Positions 21,770 to 34,800 of a stretch of 64,000 nt of DNA are shown piece after piece. The DNA lies in contig JALMLS010000480.1 of assembly GCA_038496445.1 (NCBI GenBank), positions 124,001 through 188,000 on the forward strand, given 5' to 3'. The DNA comes from Trichosphaerium sp. ATCC 40318 (Eukaryota; Discosea; Flabellinia; Trichosidae). Each line of letters begins with the position of its first letter. The stretch's first letter is position 1. Position numbers and translations under genes: made by a program. The notes under the pieces were generated by a model that saw nothing but the letters and a program-made list of their open reading frames with translations, was not told the origin of the DNA and did not search any database.

Positions 21770-22127
21770 ACGGATAAAAGAAAGTATAAAAATAGAAAGA
21801 TATGACATATTCCGTCATCCCTACACGTTGGAGTGACATGTCGAATAAACAATTGTTTCAATATTTTTTGGAGTAAAAACCCCTTTGTGTACAGCACCTT
21901 TTGTGTTTGGAGACCTAGAACCAACGCTCACATCGAAATAACGACACCATCAAGCCCTATTAGTACTGTACGCTGTCTAACGACTCCGCAAAGACTGTGT
22001 TTGACAAAAAAAAATATTGTGAGACTTTTCGAAATATCAGATAGTTGTTACGGAACAAACCATACCGTCTTTATCCTGGTTTGGTTTTATTTCTCCATCA
22101 AGCGGTTACTAGTAAATAACAAGCGTT
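21770..22127. other. Spacer between mucin-like gene and class C receptor gene 1
   Basis: No gene is supported. It would hold the 3' end of the upstream gene and the promoter of the receptor gene. An open plus frame here has no features. Confidence 0.3.
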
Positions 22128-25100
22128 ATGATATACTATAATATAATAGCGCTAGCAACACTTTCTATCTTAATATTCTGTTCGCAAGGACAAACGATTG
22201 AAAGAGCCACTATTAAAATAGGTACGTTGGACTAGTATTATTTAGGGTCTGGTTATAGGACTGGACTTGTCTTTTTTAAAAGTTGTTAATTGCTAATCAC
22301 GTGATCAACCAAATCGGTTATTTTATTTACCATTATACTAGGATTAACACTGAGTGGTGTTTCAACAGAGTTAGATTCGGAATACAGGTAGGCTTAAAAA
22401 AAAAAAAGTTCAAAGTTCTTTTTTGTTCAATGTCGACCTTATTATCATATTAGGGATGGTCTTTCGTTTGCTGAGGAATGGATAAGAGAAAACCCTATTA
22501 AGGTGAGTTAATACAATCAATTAATTATCTATTTTGGCCGAAGATTAAAAAAAATACAACACCGGCTTTAAAAATTATCCGTCCACGTTTTTTTTCTTTT
22601 CGTCTATAAAAATTCACTGCGTTCACATTATTGCTTTGTGTGACTGCATCCACTATGGAAAGAAAACCGTCATAATTAAACTACCACGTGTATATATGCA
22701 CTACCATGTATCTAAGTCGGATAGTATGAAAATACCACGTGATTTTTTTTTTTTTTTTTTGGGTTTTTTTTCGTTGTACCTCCGAGCCAAGTATATTAAT
22801 GTCAGTAAAATTTAAAGTCGCAAAGTAATTTCCTATGACTAAGTGCTTCATAAATTGCAGTAATTTATTTTGAGGTTGACTTTAATTAACGTCCGCCGTT
22901 AACATAATTTTTCTCCCAAGTCTGTATTTTGTAAATACAACCCTTTACATCAAAGTCGCGTATCAGATATTTTTGCCGACATATTTATTATGGCCATGAG
23001 TATATCTCTTGTGACTTTATTTAACTGTTTAACTTATTAATAATGCGCTAGTTGAACTTCATCACGAATATTACAAAATGGCCTGACACCCCGTTGTATG
23101 ACTTAGATATTCGTTTTGAAATTAGAGAGGACATGGACAAAACTACTGAGGTAGAACAAATATACCAGTCCTTTATGGACGATGCGACTATATCATTCAT
23201 ATGGGCTCCTATTGGATTAGATACAGCGAGAAGAGCAGCAGAAGTAGCGCTAGAAAACCATTGGGCTTTGTGTACGCTATTATTAATCTTTCATTTTAAC
23301 AATCCATAAAATTTTCATTCGCTTGCCGTAAAAACCTTCTACACGCATGGTCGGGTATTTTGGTGGTCTCTAATTACAAAGTAGTATTATTTTTATAACA
23401 AATCCGACTTTCTGCCCATTTTCTATTCAATTAACGAACCTAGAAGGAAAGAAAATATTTTTTGTAGTTCTTCAATTACAAAAATACTTTTTCACTAACT
23501 TTTTGCCATTATCAGTTAGCTATGCCAATAAAGATCCTTATATAAACACTTTTAACCGCAGATTACTACCATTGTCAATATCTGAAGCCAACCTTTACAA
23601 GTAAGTAGAAAACCCTTTTTTTAATTTTTTTCTGAAAAAAAAATCACGTGACAAAACGACTACAGTTAAATATGCTTCATACCAGCCTAAAAAAATGATA
23701 CGCTATCCTTACGATAAAATTGGACGCTTTTAAATCGAATATGGATCTTTTTTTTTTTAGAACCTTTCTTTTATTTTTCTTGGTCTTGTTGTATTATCAC
23801 GTGATAAAAAACTTGATTGATTTTTAATATTATTTTTCTAGGAGAGTTTTGGCTCCATTAAGGGTTGCTGGCGCTCATAATGTGACTATTATATTAAGTT
23901 CTGAACAAATACATAGTAAAGACCCTGGACCTATGAAATGCGCTCATCCTTTATTTCTTGAAGCTATTGAGTTGAATTTTCTTAAGTTCAACAATTCTTT
24001 TCTAGAAAGTACACCAAGATCACCTGGTAGGCCCTTTTTTAAGCGATCTTATTATCTGTTATTCTAAATAATACTAGATGAGAGTATTTCTTCAGAATGG
24101 GAGGAAGAAATGTACCCTAAACTCCTTGATATGATGGAAAGAGATCCAGACATTTGGATTTTTTGCGATGGTGACCCTGCCGCTGAAAATTGGTATATAA
24201 GAAAAATGAGAGAAGCTGGGTATACTCCTAGAGCTTTTGTTGGATTGAAACAAAGTATGGATGACTATGATGAGGATACAATAGATTACAGAAGCGCCAT
24301 TGCTCTGGTAAGGGTTTTTTCAATTTTTTTTTTCTTTATTAATGTATCTTATTGATTTTGCTGTTAGTTCGCTTCTGATGTAGATTACCCACCTGACTCG
24401 TTTAACACTACAATGAAGGATTACAACAAAGACTTTTACGCGAGATTTGGAAGGAATATGTCTGAGCCAAGTATAGACGCTTTAATCGGAGCTCAATTCT
24501 TTAAATATGCACTTGAGCGAATAGACGCTGGTGAAGTCTACGCCCATGTACTTTCAAAATATTCTCTTAAAATACTCATTTAACTCAATAGATCAATAAT
24601 AATACTCGTATGGGCTTAATTAAGCAAGGGACCTTACCTAGTGACTCTATGAGCTGTTCAAAAGATGCGGTAATTTACTTTTTTTTTTTTGAAAGTTTTT
24701 TCATCTGTTCAAAGATTACTCTGGTGCTAACTATTTTTTGTGTTTAGGCAGTAAATGATGGAGGTTTTTTGAAGCTTCAAGATGAAATATTTATTTCAGG
24801 TCTTCAGCATCGGATTGAAACATTAATTGGTCGTATATCTTGGAACGCTCAAGGAGAACAACAAATAGAAACATTTATGAGCCAATACTTTCGTGGAAAA
24901 TTCCATGCTGTCGCTCCTGAGGAGTTACAAACAGGAAATATTTCATTGGTATATCCAATGCCTACGTGGGACGAAAGAATTTTCAATCCTACTTTTGGTA
25001 AGTGATAGAACTTGTAATTTTCTTTTTTTTTTTTGCCGTTTGAACACTGACAAGTTTTTTCCTCTTGTGTACAGGTCACTGGACAGAGATATTTATAACA

Positions 25101-27288
25101 GTTCTTTCCGCGGTTTTCATAGTTGCTAGCGTATTCTGGGCAATATTTATGTACAGTACTTTTGCGTTCTGTAACAACCACGTCTCAAAGATGTGGAGTG
25201 TTTTTAAGGTACCTTAAAAAATATCTCTTAACAATTTTTTTGTTTCTTTCACTTCCCTACTCAACTCCCTTTTGTACAATTAAAATCAACGCCTTGAAAA
25301 GGAGATCAATATCTCCAAGATATAGAGGTGTTGGTTTGTTTTGACGTTTGTCTTTTACGGTTTCGTGGACGGACAATTTTTTTTTAAAAAGTGTGAACTT
25401 GAATCACATACTTAGTTCTTTGTTGCTATAGGCGGCTTCACCTGCTTTTATGACACTCATACTGATTGGAAGCATTATTTTATATTGTAGTGTCTTTACT
25501 TTCTTACCTAACGTTGTCACACGAGCTACTTGTATCGCCAGAGCGTGGGTTCTTGATTTGGGATTTATTCTACTTTTCGGGTACGCATTAAAAACAAACC
25601 ACGTGACAACACTTCTCTTGTTTCCCTCGTTGATCGTAATACAATGATCGGATAAACCTAAGACTAACTAGCGACATCTGGAGTGTCGCTAGCTTGTTCT
25701 TAGACGGTATCGTTTACGAAGTATTGTGGGAGGTGTGCCTCCCTAAGCAATAATTTTTTTGTCAGTTGCCACATTTTTCTTTTCACTAAAGACTGTCTTT
25801 TGTTTCGTTTATTTACTTGACTTGTACTTATGTTCCTTTTAGGCCTTTTTTCGCAAAGGTAACTTACATAAAAATAATTATGATGTCTTCGCAGTAGTTG
25901 CTACATATTAAATTATTTTCGTTTTTTCCAGCAACACTTTGACTTATAAAATTAGACACTCCGTATTGAAAGGCTTTGGAAGACAATGACAACTGAGATT
26001 ATCCAAATTTCTAATCTTCAAGTGCTTTCATGGGTTTTGGTATTAGTTGGAGTACATGTTACAACTCTCATTGTTATGGTACGCCCTCTCTTTGCGCAAA
26101 GAAAACCAACAGCAAAAAAAGCTACTTTTGATTATTTTCAAAGTCTGCAGGTTTCACAACCACAAACACGTGTTATATTTATCCTCCCTTTTTATTTTGA
26201 CAAAGCCTGCTATGTACTTCCCGCTTTAATAGGGTAAAAGGCAGTAATCCAACTACAGAAATCACAACAAATTATTTTAGTTCACACGATTGATTTTTTA
26301 TAACTTTCTGTTTAGACTATAGCAGGCAATCCACGTGTCGAGCTTGTAGAGGCAGATATACATAAAGTTGTGAACAATTACTATGAGTGCAGATACAATA
26401 CACTATATACAGTACTTTCTTATTGTATCGTTGTAGTAAACGTGCGTTACTTTTCTTACAACTTTGTTTGTCTTTTTTTTAGAAACACCCAACACTTTCT
26501 CCACTCGAACACTATTCAACGTAATGTGCTATTAAATACCCACATCGATTTACTGTGAATATTGTTTGACAAAAAAAACACTTATTTTTGCCTAACGTGT
26601 AACACAAAAGCGTTGTATTTGGTGAAAGAAGACTTAATCGATTTATTTGTCAACTTAACAACATTCTTTACGCTGTATTGAATTTTATGCTGATTACTTT
26701 ACTTTTTTTAGGGACTTTTACTACTCATTGGTGCTGTCATAGCTTTCCGAGTAAGAAATATTCCTATCAAGAGATACAATGAATCGAAGATTATTTTCTT
26801 CTCTGTTTATAATGTCATTTTCTTCTCTATAATTACATTGGGTTTATTCACTCCTGAAATGGATAGATTCATTAAATTCTTTCTCACTATGCTCTTTGTA
26901 ATGTTAGGCGCAGGTACGTTTACGAAACAATAGCACAAAGCTGTTTTGCGTTCCATAAAAAAACAGCTTTGTTCACACCATCTAGTTTTTTCTTGTACTA
27001 AAACTTTATCTAGCACTCACTGTCAACACATTATTTATCGTCAAATTACACCCTCTTTCAAGACAACCAACAACCACTACCGGTACCACGTCAAGCGCAA
27101 AGTCAGGAACCGGAATCGCGACAGGTATGACCTCAGCAAAGATTCCAAACAAAAAAAGATCCAACGCTTTTTGACTACTTTCTTTTTGGCCTTTTCCCTT
27201 TTATGGCTCTTACCTTTGTTGTAGGTACAACTTTAAATACATCAAAGAGTACCATATCAATGGGTAAAATAACATCAGCCGACGATTA
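22128..27288 (+). CDS. Class C (GABA-B-like) G-protein coupled receptor 1
   Basis: ATG 22128 gives a signal peptide (MIYYNIIALATLSILIF). The extracellular half (22.3-25.0 kb) is a periplasmic-binding-protein-like ligand domain: DGLSFAEEWIRENPIK, DIRFEIREDMDKTTEVEQIY, ISFIWAPIGLDTARRAAEVA, PLRVAGAHNVTIILSS, DPDIWIFCDGDPAAENWY and YTPRAFVG. The membrane half begins at HWTEIFITVLSAVFIVAS (TM1). It continues with PAFMTLILIGSIILYCSVFTF (TM2), TCIARAWVLDLGFILLFG and PFFAK-TLRIERLW (TM3 and loop 2), and VLSWVLVLVGVHVTTLIV (TM4). Loop words follow, then GLLLLIGAVIAFRVRNIPIKRYNES (TM5/loop 3) and the TM6 and TM7 segments up to 27.05 kb. A Ser/Thr-rich tail ends at 27288. The ARPWL-like and PFFAK-type motifs are class C signatures. 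Introns are numerous, two of them 250-550 bases. It should signal through heterotrimeric G proteins on binding an unknown small molecule. Its closest relative here is the minus-strand receptor at 31.9-36.0 kb. Confidence 0.85.
25668..25692. repeat. Hairpin inside a receptor intron
   Basis: ctagcgaca (25668-25676) and tgtcgctag (25684-25692) are exact complements with a 7-base loop. Partial pairing extends outward to about 20 bases on each side. It lies in the intron 25581-25842. Confidence 0.6.
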
Positions 27289-27452
27289 AAAAAAATACAC
27301 GTTCAGAAATAGCTATACTACTTTTTTTGTTGTCCTTCATAAAAAAACAAAAAAAAAAATACAAAAGCAACCTTCAACTCTCACTAAGGGAAGAAATTTC
27401 AGGCTCAACATTAACTTTAGATTTTTGTACTTCTACTGCTTTAAAATAAAAT

Positions 27453-27644
27453 TTAAGATGAAAAAAAACAAACACACCCACTGTGGGTGATTACCTCAAG
27501 TTTCTTCATAGGAAAATAACTTTGAATGTGCCAACGATACCTAAGTCCATCGCCTCCTATAAAAGCTACCAGAACGCTCGGGATAATGCCAAGTGACTTC
27601 CACACTGTGAAGATGGTGTAACGTGGTAGTTTTCTTCTTGGCAT
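27453..27644 (-). CDS. Small basic single-pass membrane protein
   Basis: A minus-strand frame from a true ATG (27644). It has a basic N-terminus (MPRRKLPRYTIFTVWKSLG), one hydrophobic segment (IIPSVLVAFIGGDGL) and a positively charged following stretch (RYRWHIQSYFPMKKLE). A GTAATC donor after MKKLE may lead to a further acidic exon near 27.4 kb (VNVEPEISSLSES), but the phase does not fit cleanly. Small, basic, single-helix proteins of this layout are common among mitochondrial inner-membrane accessory subunits, but no family is assigned. Confidence 0.45.
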   Translation of the reverse strand: MPRRKLPRYTIFTVWKSLGIIPSVLVAFIGGDGLRYRWHIQSYFPMKKLEVITHSGCVCFFSS

Positions 27645-28101
27645 TGTGCGACTATTAGCAGGTGGTTCTTATTCAGCACTAGAAGTATTAAGTTGATGCT
27701 TATCACTTAATAAAAAAAAAGAAGTATCTACGGCTAGTGCTACATAGTGGAGTTTTGGTGATGTGTTAATGGGCATTAACACGCTACTTGCAGTTATGCT
27801 TTGACAGCTTGTAAAGTTTGTTCTCTCTGAAAATCGTTACGGAAAAAAATGAGGTTTTTGATTTTGTTTTCAAACTTATACTTGTCACGTGATGCATTGA
27901 TTGCAGATACTGTAGTAGCTGATTCAAACGTTTCTCAAGTTGCAAAATAACAGATACAATTTTTGTTGGCTCTTGTGTTCACGTGCTTGTTTTTAGTGCC
28001 AAGTTTATTGCAACACAGCTGTGCACCAGAAAACTCAAAAATATTGGAAAATTAACCCAAATAAGCAACTGAAGGCTACTTTTGCTGGTGAGAGTGTAGC
28101 A
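27645..28101. other. Intergenic region between divergent genes
   Basis: Divergent promoter space. CACGTG at about 27887 and 27981. No exon recognised. Confidence 0.35.
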
Positions 28102-30545
28102 ATGGTGACGAAAAGCTTGATAACAGCTTTTTTGGTCCTTTGTCACGCTATTGGTTAGCGCTAGCCACTAATTTTTTTAAAACAGCTAATTGTCCTATTA
28201 GTTGCTTTGGCAGTGTTCTCAGACCCACAATTCAACGTTTTCATGGACGCTTCCGAATTAGAACCAGCATACAGCGGTAGACCGATATTATCGGTAGCTA
28301 TAGCGTATGGCGTTCCAAATAATGGAATACCGACGTATTTCTACTCTATAGAAAGTATTTGAACCGCTTTAAGTTATCTGTGCCCTAACACGTTAATAAT
28401 AGCTACTGATCAAACTCTGATACATGCAACAACGTCTGAAAGTACGTAAAACAATATTCAGTACGTTTCTGTACTAAACAAGCGCAATAGACTTCTTTAG
28501 TGGTACAAAAGAGCTAATACCAGTGAATGGCAATTTTTCTCGTCCAGTTCTCGAATATGGTAAACAGAAAGTGTTATTTCTTTATTTGAACAACACGGAC
28601 GGAATGCTCTCGTACCTATTTATGGAGAGAGACGGGTCAAGTGTATGAAGACTATTTTGTTTTTGGTTCTAGTTGACATTCTTCCTTAGAACTCATACGG
28701 GTTTAATTCTGCATTGATAGACTCTAATACTGCACCTGGTTTGAGTTATTACGCTTCGTTTGATAGAACAGAGTATGAAGGTATTGATTTTTTTTTTTCT
28801 TGTTTTTTTCACGTTTTTTTTTTTTGGGTTTAGTGCACTCACCTGCTCGTAAAATTCAGCAACACTGTTTTATTTCGTAAGAGATCATCTGTGTTTGCCG
28901 CTCTTTTGTTCAGCGTTTTATTAATACGAAACAGCTCAGTTTTTATTGACGTGGCTCTAGTGTATTTCGCAAAAAGTATTTCTAATACATATTTAGCTTC
29001 TGGGAGAGAAAGGTTTCTTGTAAATGTAGAGTTTCCTTCCCTTGATTCATATTTCTTTGTTGTAGAAGAAAGTACAGAGGTTATACAGGTTTCATACAAT
29101 AGAAGTAAGTTCTGGCGACAGATAACTGCTATGATGATGTTTGTTTTACTAAAATGTTTTAGCTGTACCTGGTAACTATGATTACTCTATAACACATATG
29201 GACACCCAGGGTTGCTTTTTAAAAATGTCAACTAATACTACCGGCACTTTTTCACATCTTTCGTATTACTCTAAAGTGGAAGTATCAGACTCAGAGGTAG
29301 GACTTCGTACTTTGAACCGTTTTTTTTCTTCTTTTTTTCCTTTTTTCTGAATTGAAGTTGTAGGTTTTTGGAGATTCTCATAGAGATCTGTTTTCTTCAA
29401 GAGAAGCTTTAAGCATATCCAGTACTTCTTTTGATGATACTATATACTCTTTGTATATGCAGGATAATTTTATATACTTGAGCTACACAACAGTTAATTG
29501 CTCATCATCTGAAGAAGATTATACAAATGAGGCATTCCAATTCTTACCTCCAACTACTACTCCTCAAGTATCTGCTATCGTTGCTTTAGAATCATCTAAT
29601 GATATAGATATATTGATTGTCTATGCAGAACCAGGGCCAAAGGTTACAATACAAGGGTTTAATGTACGTTTTTCATTCGAAGAAATTAACTTTTAACTGT
29701 TTGTTCACTTGTAGCATTCTTCTCGATTGTTTGTTAATTCAAATACCACAACTGACACGCTAAGTAATGGCAATATAATACGATTAAGTGCTACATTTGA
29801 CCCATCACAGTGTGTAGTAATAGTACGTCATACTTTAATTTATGTTTAGTTTTTTTCTAAGCATTTTTTTAAGGTTGTTGCATCATTTGATGATAATACC
29901 TCTAATATAATCTTTTATAATGAATCAGCTGGTGTTTTCACGTGCCCCAATATCACAACAGAATCACCTACCATTTCACCAACCTCTACTCCCGTAACAC
30001 CAGCTCCTGTTATTTCTCCAACAACAGTACAACCTACTACAACAACTCCAGTAATGATGCCGTCTTCTACACCAGGATTACGTAGAACGTTTACCATAAT
30101 TCTTGATAGAGGTGTTGGGGATAATACACTTCCACTCAATGCTACATTTGATGACCTAAAAGTCATCTACCCTAAAGATGTTACACTGTTGAATGTCTCA
30201 CATTGTCCAAACATCTCTGTTGTCAATGTTGTGTTTCAAAACTCGACTGTTCTTGAATCTATCCTTGATAAAGGTAACTTCACATTGTTGACAGTACCAG
30301 AGGAATGTATAATTAGTAGTGTTGATGTTGAAGTGACAGGTCCAGGAGATAGAGTTTGTAAAACAAGCTCAACATTTGAATCAAGATCTTTGATTGTATT
30401 GTTATCTTCATGTGAATCGTTATCAGGTTCAGAAGACAATCAGTCGTATACTACATACTACATAATAGGAGGTGCTGTAATTTTCGCTCTAGCAATAATT
30501 ATGGCAATTATACTTGGCTTGTACTTGTACAATAAACGACACTAA
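28102..30545 (+). CDS. Large type I surface glycoprotein
   Basis: ATG 28102 plus a 59-base intron gives a signal peptide (MVTKSLITAFL joined to LIVLLVALAVFSDPQ). The ectodomain is spread over about ten exons with many N-x-S/T sites and short Cys segments. The stretch VFGDSHRDLFSSREALSISS and the block starting GVFTCPNITTESPT are the clearest. A Pro/Thr stalk (SPTISPTSTPVTPAPVISPT) separates it from a final folded block (LLNVSHCPNISVVNVVFQNS ... LTVPEECIISSVDVEV). One transmembrane helix (YYIIGGAVIFALAIIMAIIL) and the short tail YLYNKRH follow, ending at 30545. The final block has the same Cys and strand pattern as the 51 kb and 53 kb glycoproteins, so the three appear to share a membrane-proximal domain. 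Function: adhesion or recognition, inferred only from layout. Confidence 0.75.
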
Positions 30546-30879
30546 TAGTTGTCACTTTTTTGAATTTCTGTTTTGTCTCAACAACCAGCAGTCACCTAAA
30601 ATGCGATTGGATTCTTTTGAATAACTGTTGCTTTTAATTTAAACCTTACTTGATAACCGTTTAGTCAAGTTTACAAAACAATACCTAGCTAAACCTTGTT
30701 GTTTGTTTAAAGGTTATCACTTCTGTGTAAGTCCTTTATTACCTGCGCACATCATACTTAATTGCCCACCGCCACTGCTTCTCCCCATATCCTATAGTTC
30801 GGTATGTGGATAGATAGTCTGGCTCCAACATCCACCTAAGTTTAAGGGACCCATAAGCTAGCACGTGTATTTATTTTAT

Positions 30880-31195
30880 TTCAAAGGAAGACAATCCATT
30901 GGAGCGATCAGCTTGGTTCCAAGGAACCAGTTCAACCACATGAACAACTTCAATATTCTGTTCAAAATATGGAAGTACGAGAAGACAACTTTTTCTTCCT
31001 TTTATGGTATGAGGCAAAGACATTTTTTGCTAAATTCTTGCTTTCTCGGAAATTCATTGCTATTACAGAAATCCAGGTCACAAACTGGAAGAAACAATAT
31101 AAGATATCGACACAGTCTAGGAATTTTAGGACTATGGGCCCTTATAAGAACTGTAAGTGCTTAGAAGTACTAAAGTTTGCATTGCTAAGTTAACT
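30880..31195 (+). pseudogene. Detached copy of the tail of the F-box/oxygenase gene
   Basis: The sequence reads EPVQPHEQLQ ... VTNWKKQYKIS on the plus strand. It matches the minus-strand tail of the 5.5-8.4 kb gene (EPVQPHEQLQ at about 5.55 kb and VTNWKKQYKIS at about 5.36 kb), with bases such as caatccattggagcgatc shared exactly. The piece has no F-box or upstream exons. It ends in an open frame to about 31195 with no known domain, and is most likely a translocated 3' fragment. Confidence 0.65.
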
Positions 31196-31887
31196 TGTTT
31201 TTTTTAGCTGCTACTGGTGAGAGTTTTGATGAGTGTTCATCACTCGCAAATAAAAATATATTGAACACTGCTGTTAATATAATCATCAGTCACAAATAAG
31301 TCTGTTCTACCTTGTTAGTGTACTTTCTTATGAAGTGCATGTAAATGTGTACTAGTACCTCCAAACCAAATACTATGGGAGTGTACATGCAGCATTTTAC
31401 TACTTTCAACAAAAAGCAAGCCAACTGATACTCTTGAGGACAGTGTTTTGTGTCTAATACATCAAGAATTTAGTAGTAACTGTTGTCACTAAAAGCGAGC
31501 TTTAAAGGTTTTTCCTTGTAATGAGATGTATGCTTTGTAGATGGCGAAGAATGCGAACACATGTTTACCATTAATCTAATCACTAATTTATTGCTACATA
31601 ACACACGAGGGCTTCAATCAACACGTGCATAGCTCAAGAGTAATGAAGATGAGTTAACTTCAGCCATCTTTCTATTCTTTCCAACTTTATGCTTTAATCA
31701 CGTATTATTTATGCAGTTCAGACTGTAGTTTACAGTGTAATCTTTCTAGTACTACAACCCAATACTCTTAGACTAATGATAATTTTTATTTTTGTAACAA
31801 AGGTGTAATGCTTTTTCGAAATTTTTTGTTATTTCAACAATTGGGTTTTGCCTGTTTTGTCCTAACCTTAGGGCCTTTTATATTTCA
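31196..31887. other. Intergenic region
   Basis: No supported gene. It is the 3' flank of the receptor that ends at 31888 on the minus strand. One CACGTG at about 31622. Confidence 0.4.
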
Positions 31888-34800
31888 TTAGAATTCGTTA
31901 TCAACAGTTGTAGCTGTTTTTTGTGTTGCTGTCAAGTCAACACCTGATTGAGGTTCTAAATAGTTTTTAAGTTAGTAACCAAAGAAAATTAGAAAAAAAA
32001 AAGTAGCAGTTGCTTACCTGTTGCACTTGCTGAGTGTTGGGTGTTGAAAGTAGGCATTTTAGCACCTCCATAGAACCATTGACATTTTACAATGAACAAC
32101 GCATTGATAGCAAGAGCTATAAAAGAAGAGTAAGGTCAAAAAATAAACAAAGTATTTCAGATGAAGAAAAAAGAAATCAAAACAAATGTGAAGTTGATTG
32201 GCCAACTCTTCGTTCTCACTTTCTCTTTGAAGATGAAGTGTTGGCAGTGGGAAGTCTGTGTTTTTACTGACAGTTATATATAAGGTACCTGCGCCTAGCA
32301 TAAGGAATATTGTGAAGAGAGCAAACTTTGTGAATCTGTTCATTTCAGGTGCGTATATTGCAACGCAAATGATTGCGAAGAATATCACGTTGTATATTGC
32401 GAAGAATATTATTTTGGATTCGTTATATCTCTGTAGTGGTATATTACGAACTCTAAAAGCAATAACAGCACCAATGAGAAGGAGTACACCCTTGGAAGAA
32501 GGTAAGCAAGATCCAAGAAAAATAGTAAAAAAATAAGAAAAAAAAACCATTGGCGTACGTTTACTGCTATAATGGCGTATACCAATGCGTTAAATAGTGA
32601 GTTATAATGACACTCATAGTGATTATAAGATATTCTATACGGATCAATAACAACAACTTGCTTGCCAGGGTCACCCCAAACGGTCTTTGAAAAAAGTTAA
32701 TAGACCTATTCACACAAATGTCTTTTGTACCATTATGATTAACACTACGACGTGAAGAGCTAATAATCCACCAACCCATGAAAGTACTTCTAAGTTAGAT
32801 ATTTTAATCTTATCAACATCTCTCTTCCACATTCTCTCTATACGTAATGTCTAGAACATCATAAGCTCCCGCAAATGTAAAAATTTTTTGATGAAAGAAA
32901 AAAAACAGAAAAAGATGATTTGCTCGCTTCTGCCATTTGCAGTACACTCATACATGAATTGGTTGTAAGGTGAGGGAAAAGGTGTAACAATAATCATGAA
33001 GGTGAAAAGATTTGATGGCGATGAAAGACTGTACCTTTGCGAAAAAAGGAGCGAAAAGAAGAATGAAACCAATATCTACCAACCAAGGACGAAGAGTACA
33101 TGTAACATCATTGACGACGTTTGGAAAGAAAGTGAACACACTGGCGTATATAACAATACTTCCAAATAGTATAAGGTACATGAAGGCAGGGGAAGCCGCC
33201 TGAACGAAGTAAGTCAAAAACAAAGATGTGAACTTAGGAAAGAAAACTGAAAAAAAAAAGGACGTACAATGAACACTTTCTTAAGGTTCTCACTTAGACC
33301 AAAAGTAGTGGCAACGAACATATATACTCCCCAGAATATACTAGAAATAATGAATATTACAGCCAATATCGCTACAAAGTATTCCGTCCAGTGACCTTGA
33401 AGGGTAAGAGAAAAAACTTTAAAGTTTTTTGTTTCAACAAAAACGAAATGAGACGTACCGAACTCTGGGTTGAGTACACGCTCTGACCAAGTTGGCATAG
33501 GATAGACTACAGCTTGTTCTTGTACTGCAAGTGGTGCTATTGTTACTCGTTCTCCGTTCACGAACTGCATAAGAACCTTCTCACGCTGCTGTTCTCCTTG
33601 TGCTCCCCATGAGATACGTCCAACTATAGTGTCATGTTTAGACCTGAATCCGGCACGGTAGACCTCATCTTGTAGAGACAAGAATCCGTTATCTTCAACA
33701 GTCTATACAAAGCGCGTGTAAGTCAGTGTAGAGTTAAAAAAAAAGCTGCAACGAAGTTTTTTTTGTTCAAGTTTGTGAAACGATGTTAAAAGGAAGTTAC
33801 TGCTTACAATGCCGTTGTTACAACTTCCATTCGTTCCTTCAAGCATCAACCTTCCATTTACATCAATCTAAATAAAGGTAAATCACTTTTTATTTATGTG
33901 TCGTTTAAAATCACGTGTGCGTACGTCAAGGTTAAACGATTGTGAAACATCCTCTACAGCTCTTTTAAGAACAAGAGCACCGATTATAGGGTTGAGTTGT
34001 GTTGACGTTAGAGGTTCCCCAAAGCGCGCCTCGAATTCTTTAGATACTTCTGAAAGCAGACCTAACTCTTCTGTCCTTGGGTAGTCCATTTCATGCTCAA
34101 ACTAGAACAAACGCGTTAAAGGCAGAAAAAAAAGATCAAAAAGTCGGACAAACAATTTTCTTTTTCTGCGGCAAAAAAATTTATCTTCTAGCGCTAGTTG
34201 GAAAACTTGCGAAAGTTCGGATCAATCTGCCGATAACAAGGAAGCGAGTGTTTCCTTAAAATAAAAAAAAATTTGGTCGTTAGGTTTTTGTGAACTGAAT
34301 TCAGTCTTTAAAATGAAGTACTCCACAAATAACTGCAGTAGACACAAGAAGGAAATTCGGCATAGCAAATTCTGTTGAGTTTTTTTTAGGGAGAAAATGG
34401 AGATTGACAGAAAAAAAAATCCAATAAAAAAACATTGACGTACTGCTGAAACACCCATCCTATAGTTAAGCATATCATCGTCTAAGTCGAAACCATAGCT
34501 TGTAGCTGGACCAACACGACCGATGTAAGCTCTAGGTGTATAGTCTATTGACCTGTACAAGTCCAAGAACCAGTTTGCATCATTTGTTGAAGTATCGCAG
34601 TACATCCAAACATCAGGGTCTTTTATGCTCATGTCAATTGCTGCTTTTCTCATTTCGATTCGAGCAGTCTCGTTGCTATTAATCCAACCACTTTGATCTA
34701 AAGTGACAGGTAAGGACAAGGAATGGTTAAACCACAAGTGGTTACCTGGCATAGAAATGTATCCTTTAAATTCAAAGCCGTGGCGCTGCATGAAATCAAG

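Noticed and set aside
22740-22775. Long T-run as a sign of a retrotransposon tail.
   Set aside because: T-runs occur before almost every intron acceptor here and no flanking duplication or reverse transcriptase is present.
24849-25181. Minus-strand frame with several cysteines (YCPEYASNYENR).
   Set aside because: It is antisense to well-supported exons of class C receptor 1 and has no start, signal peptide or splice support.
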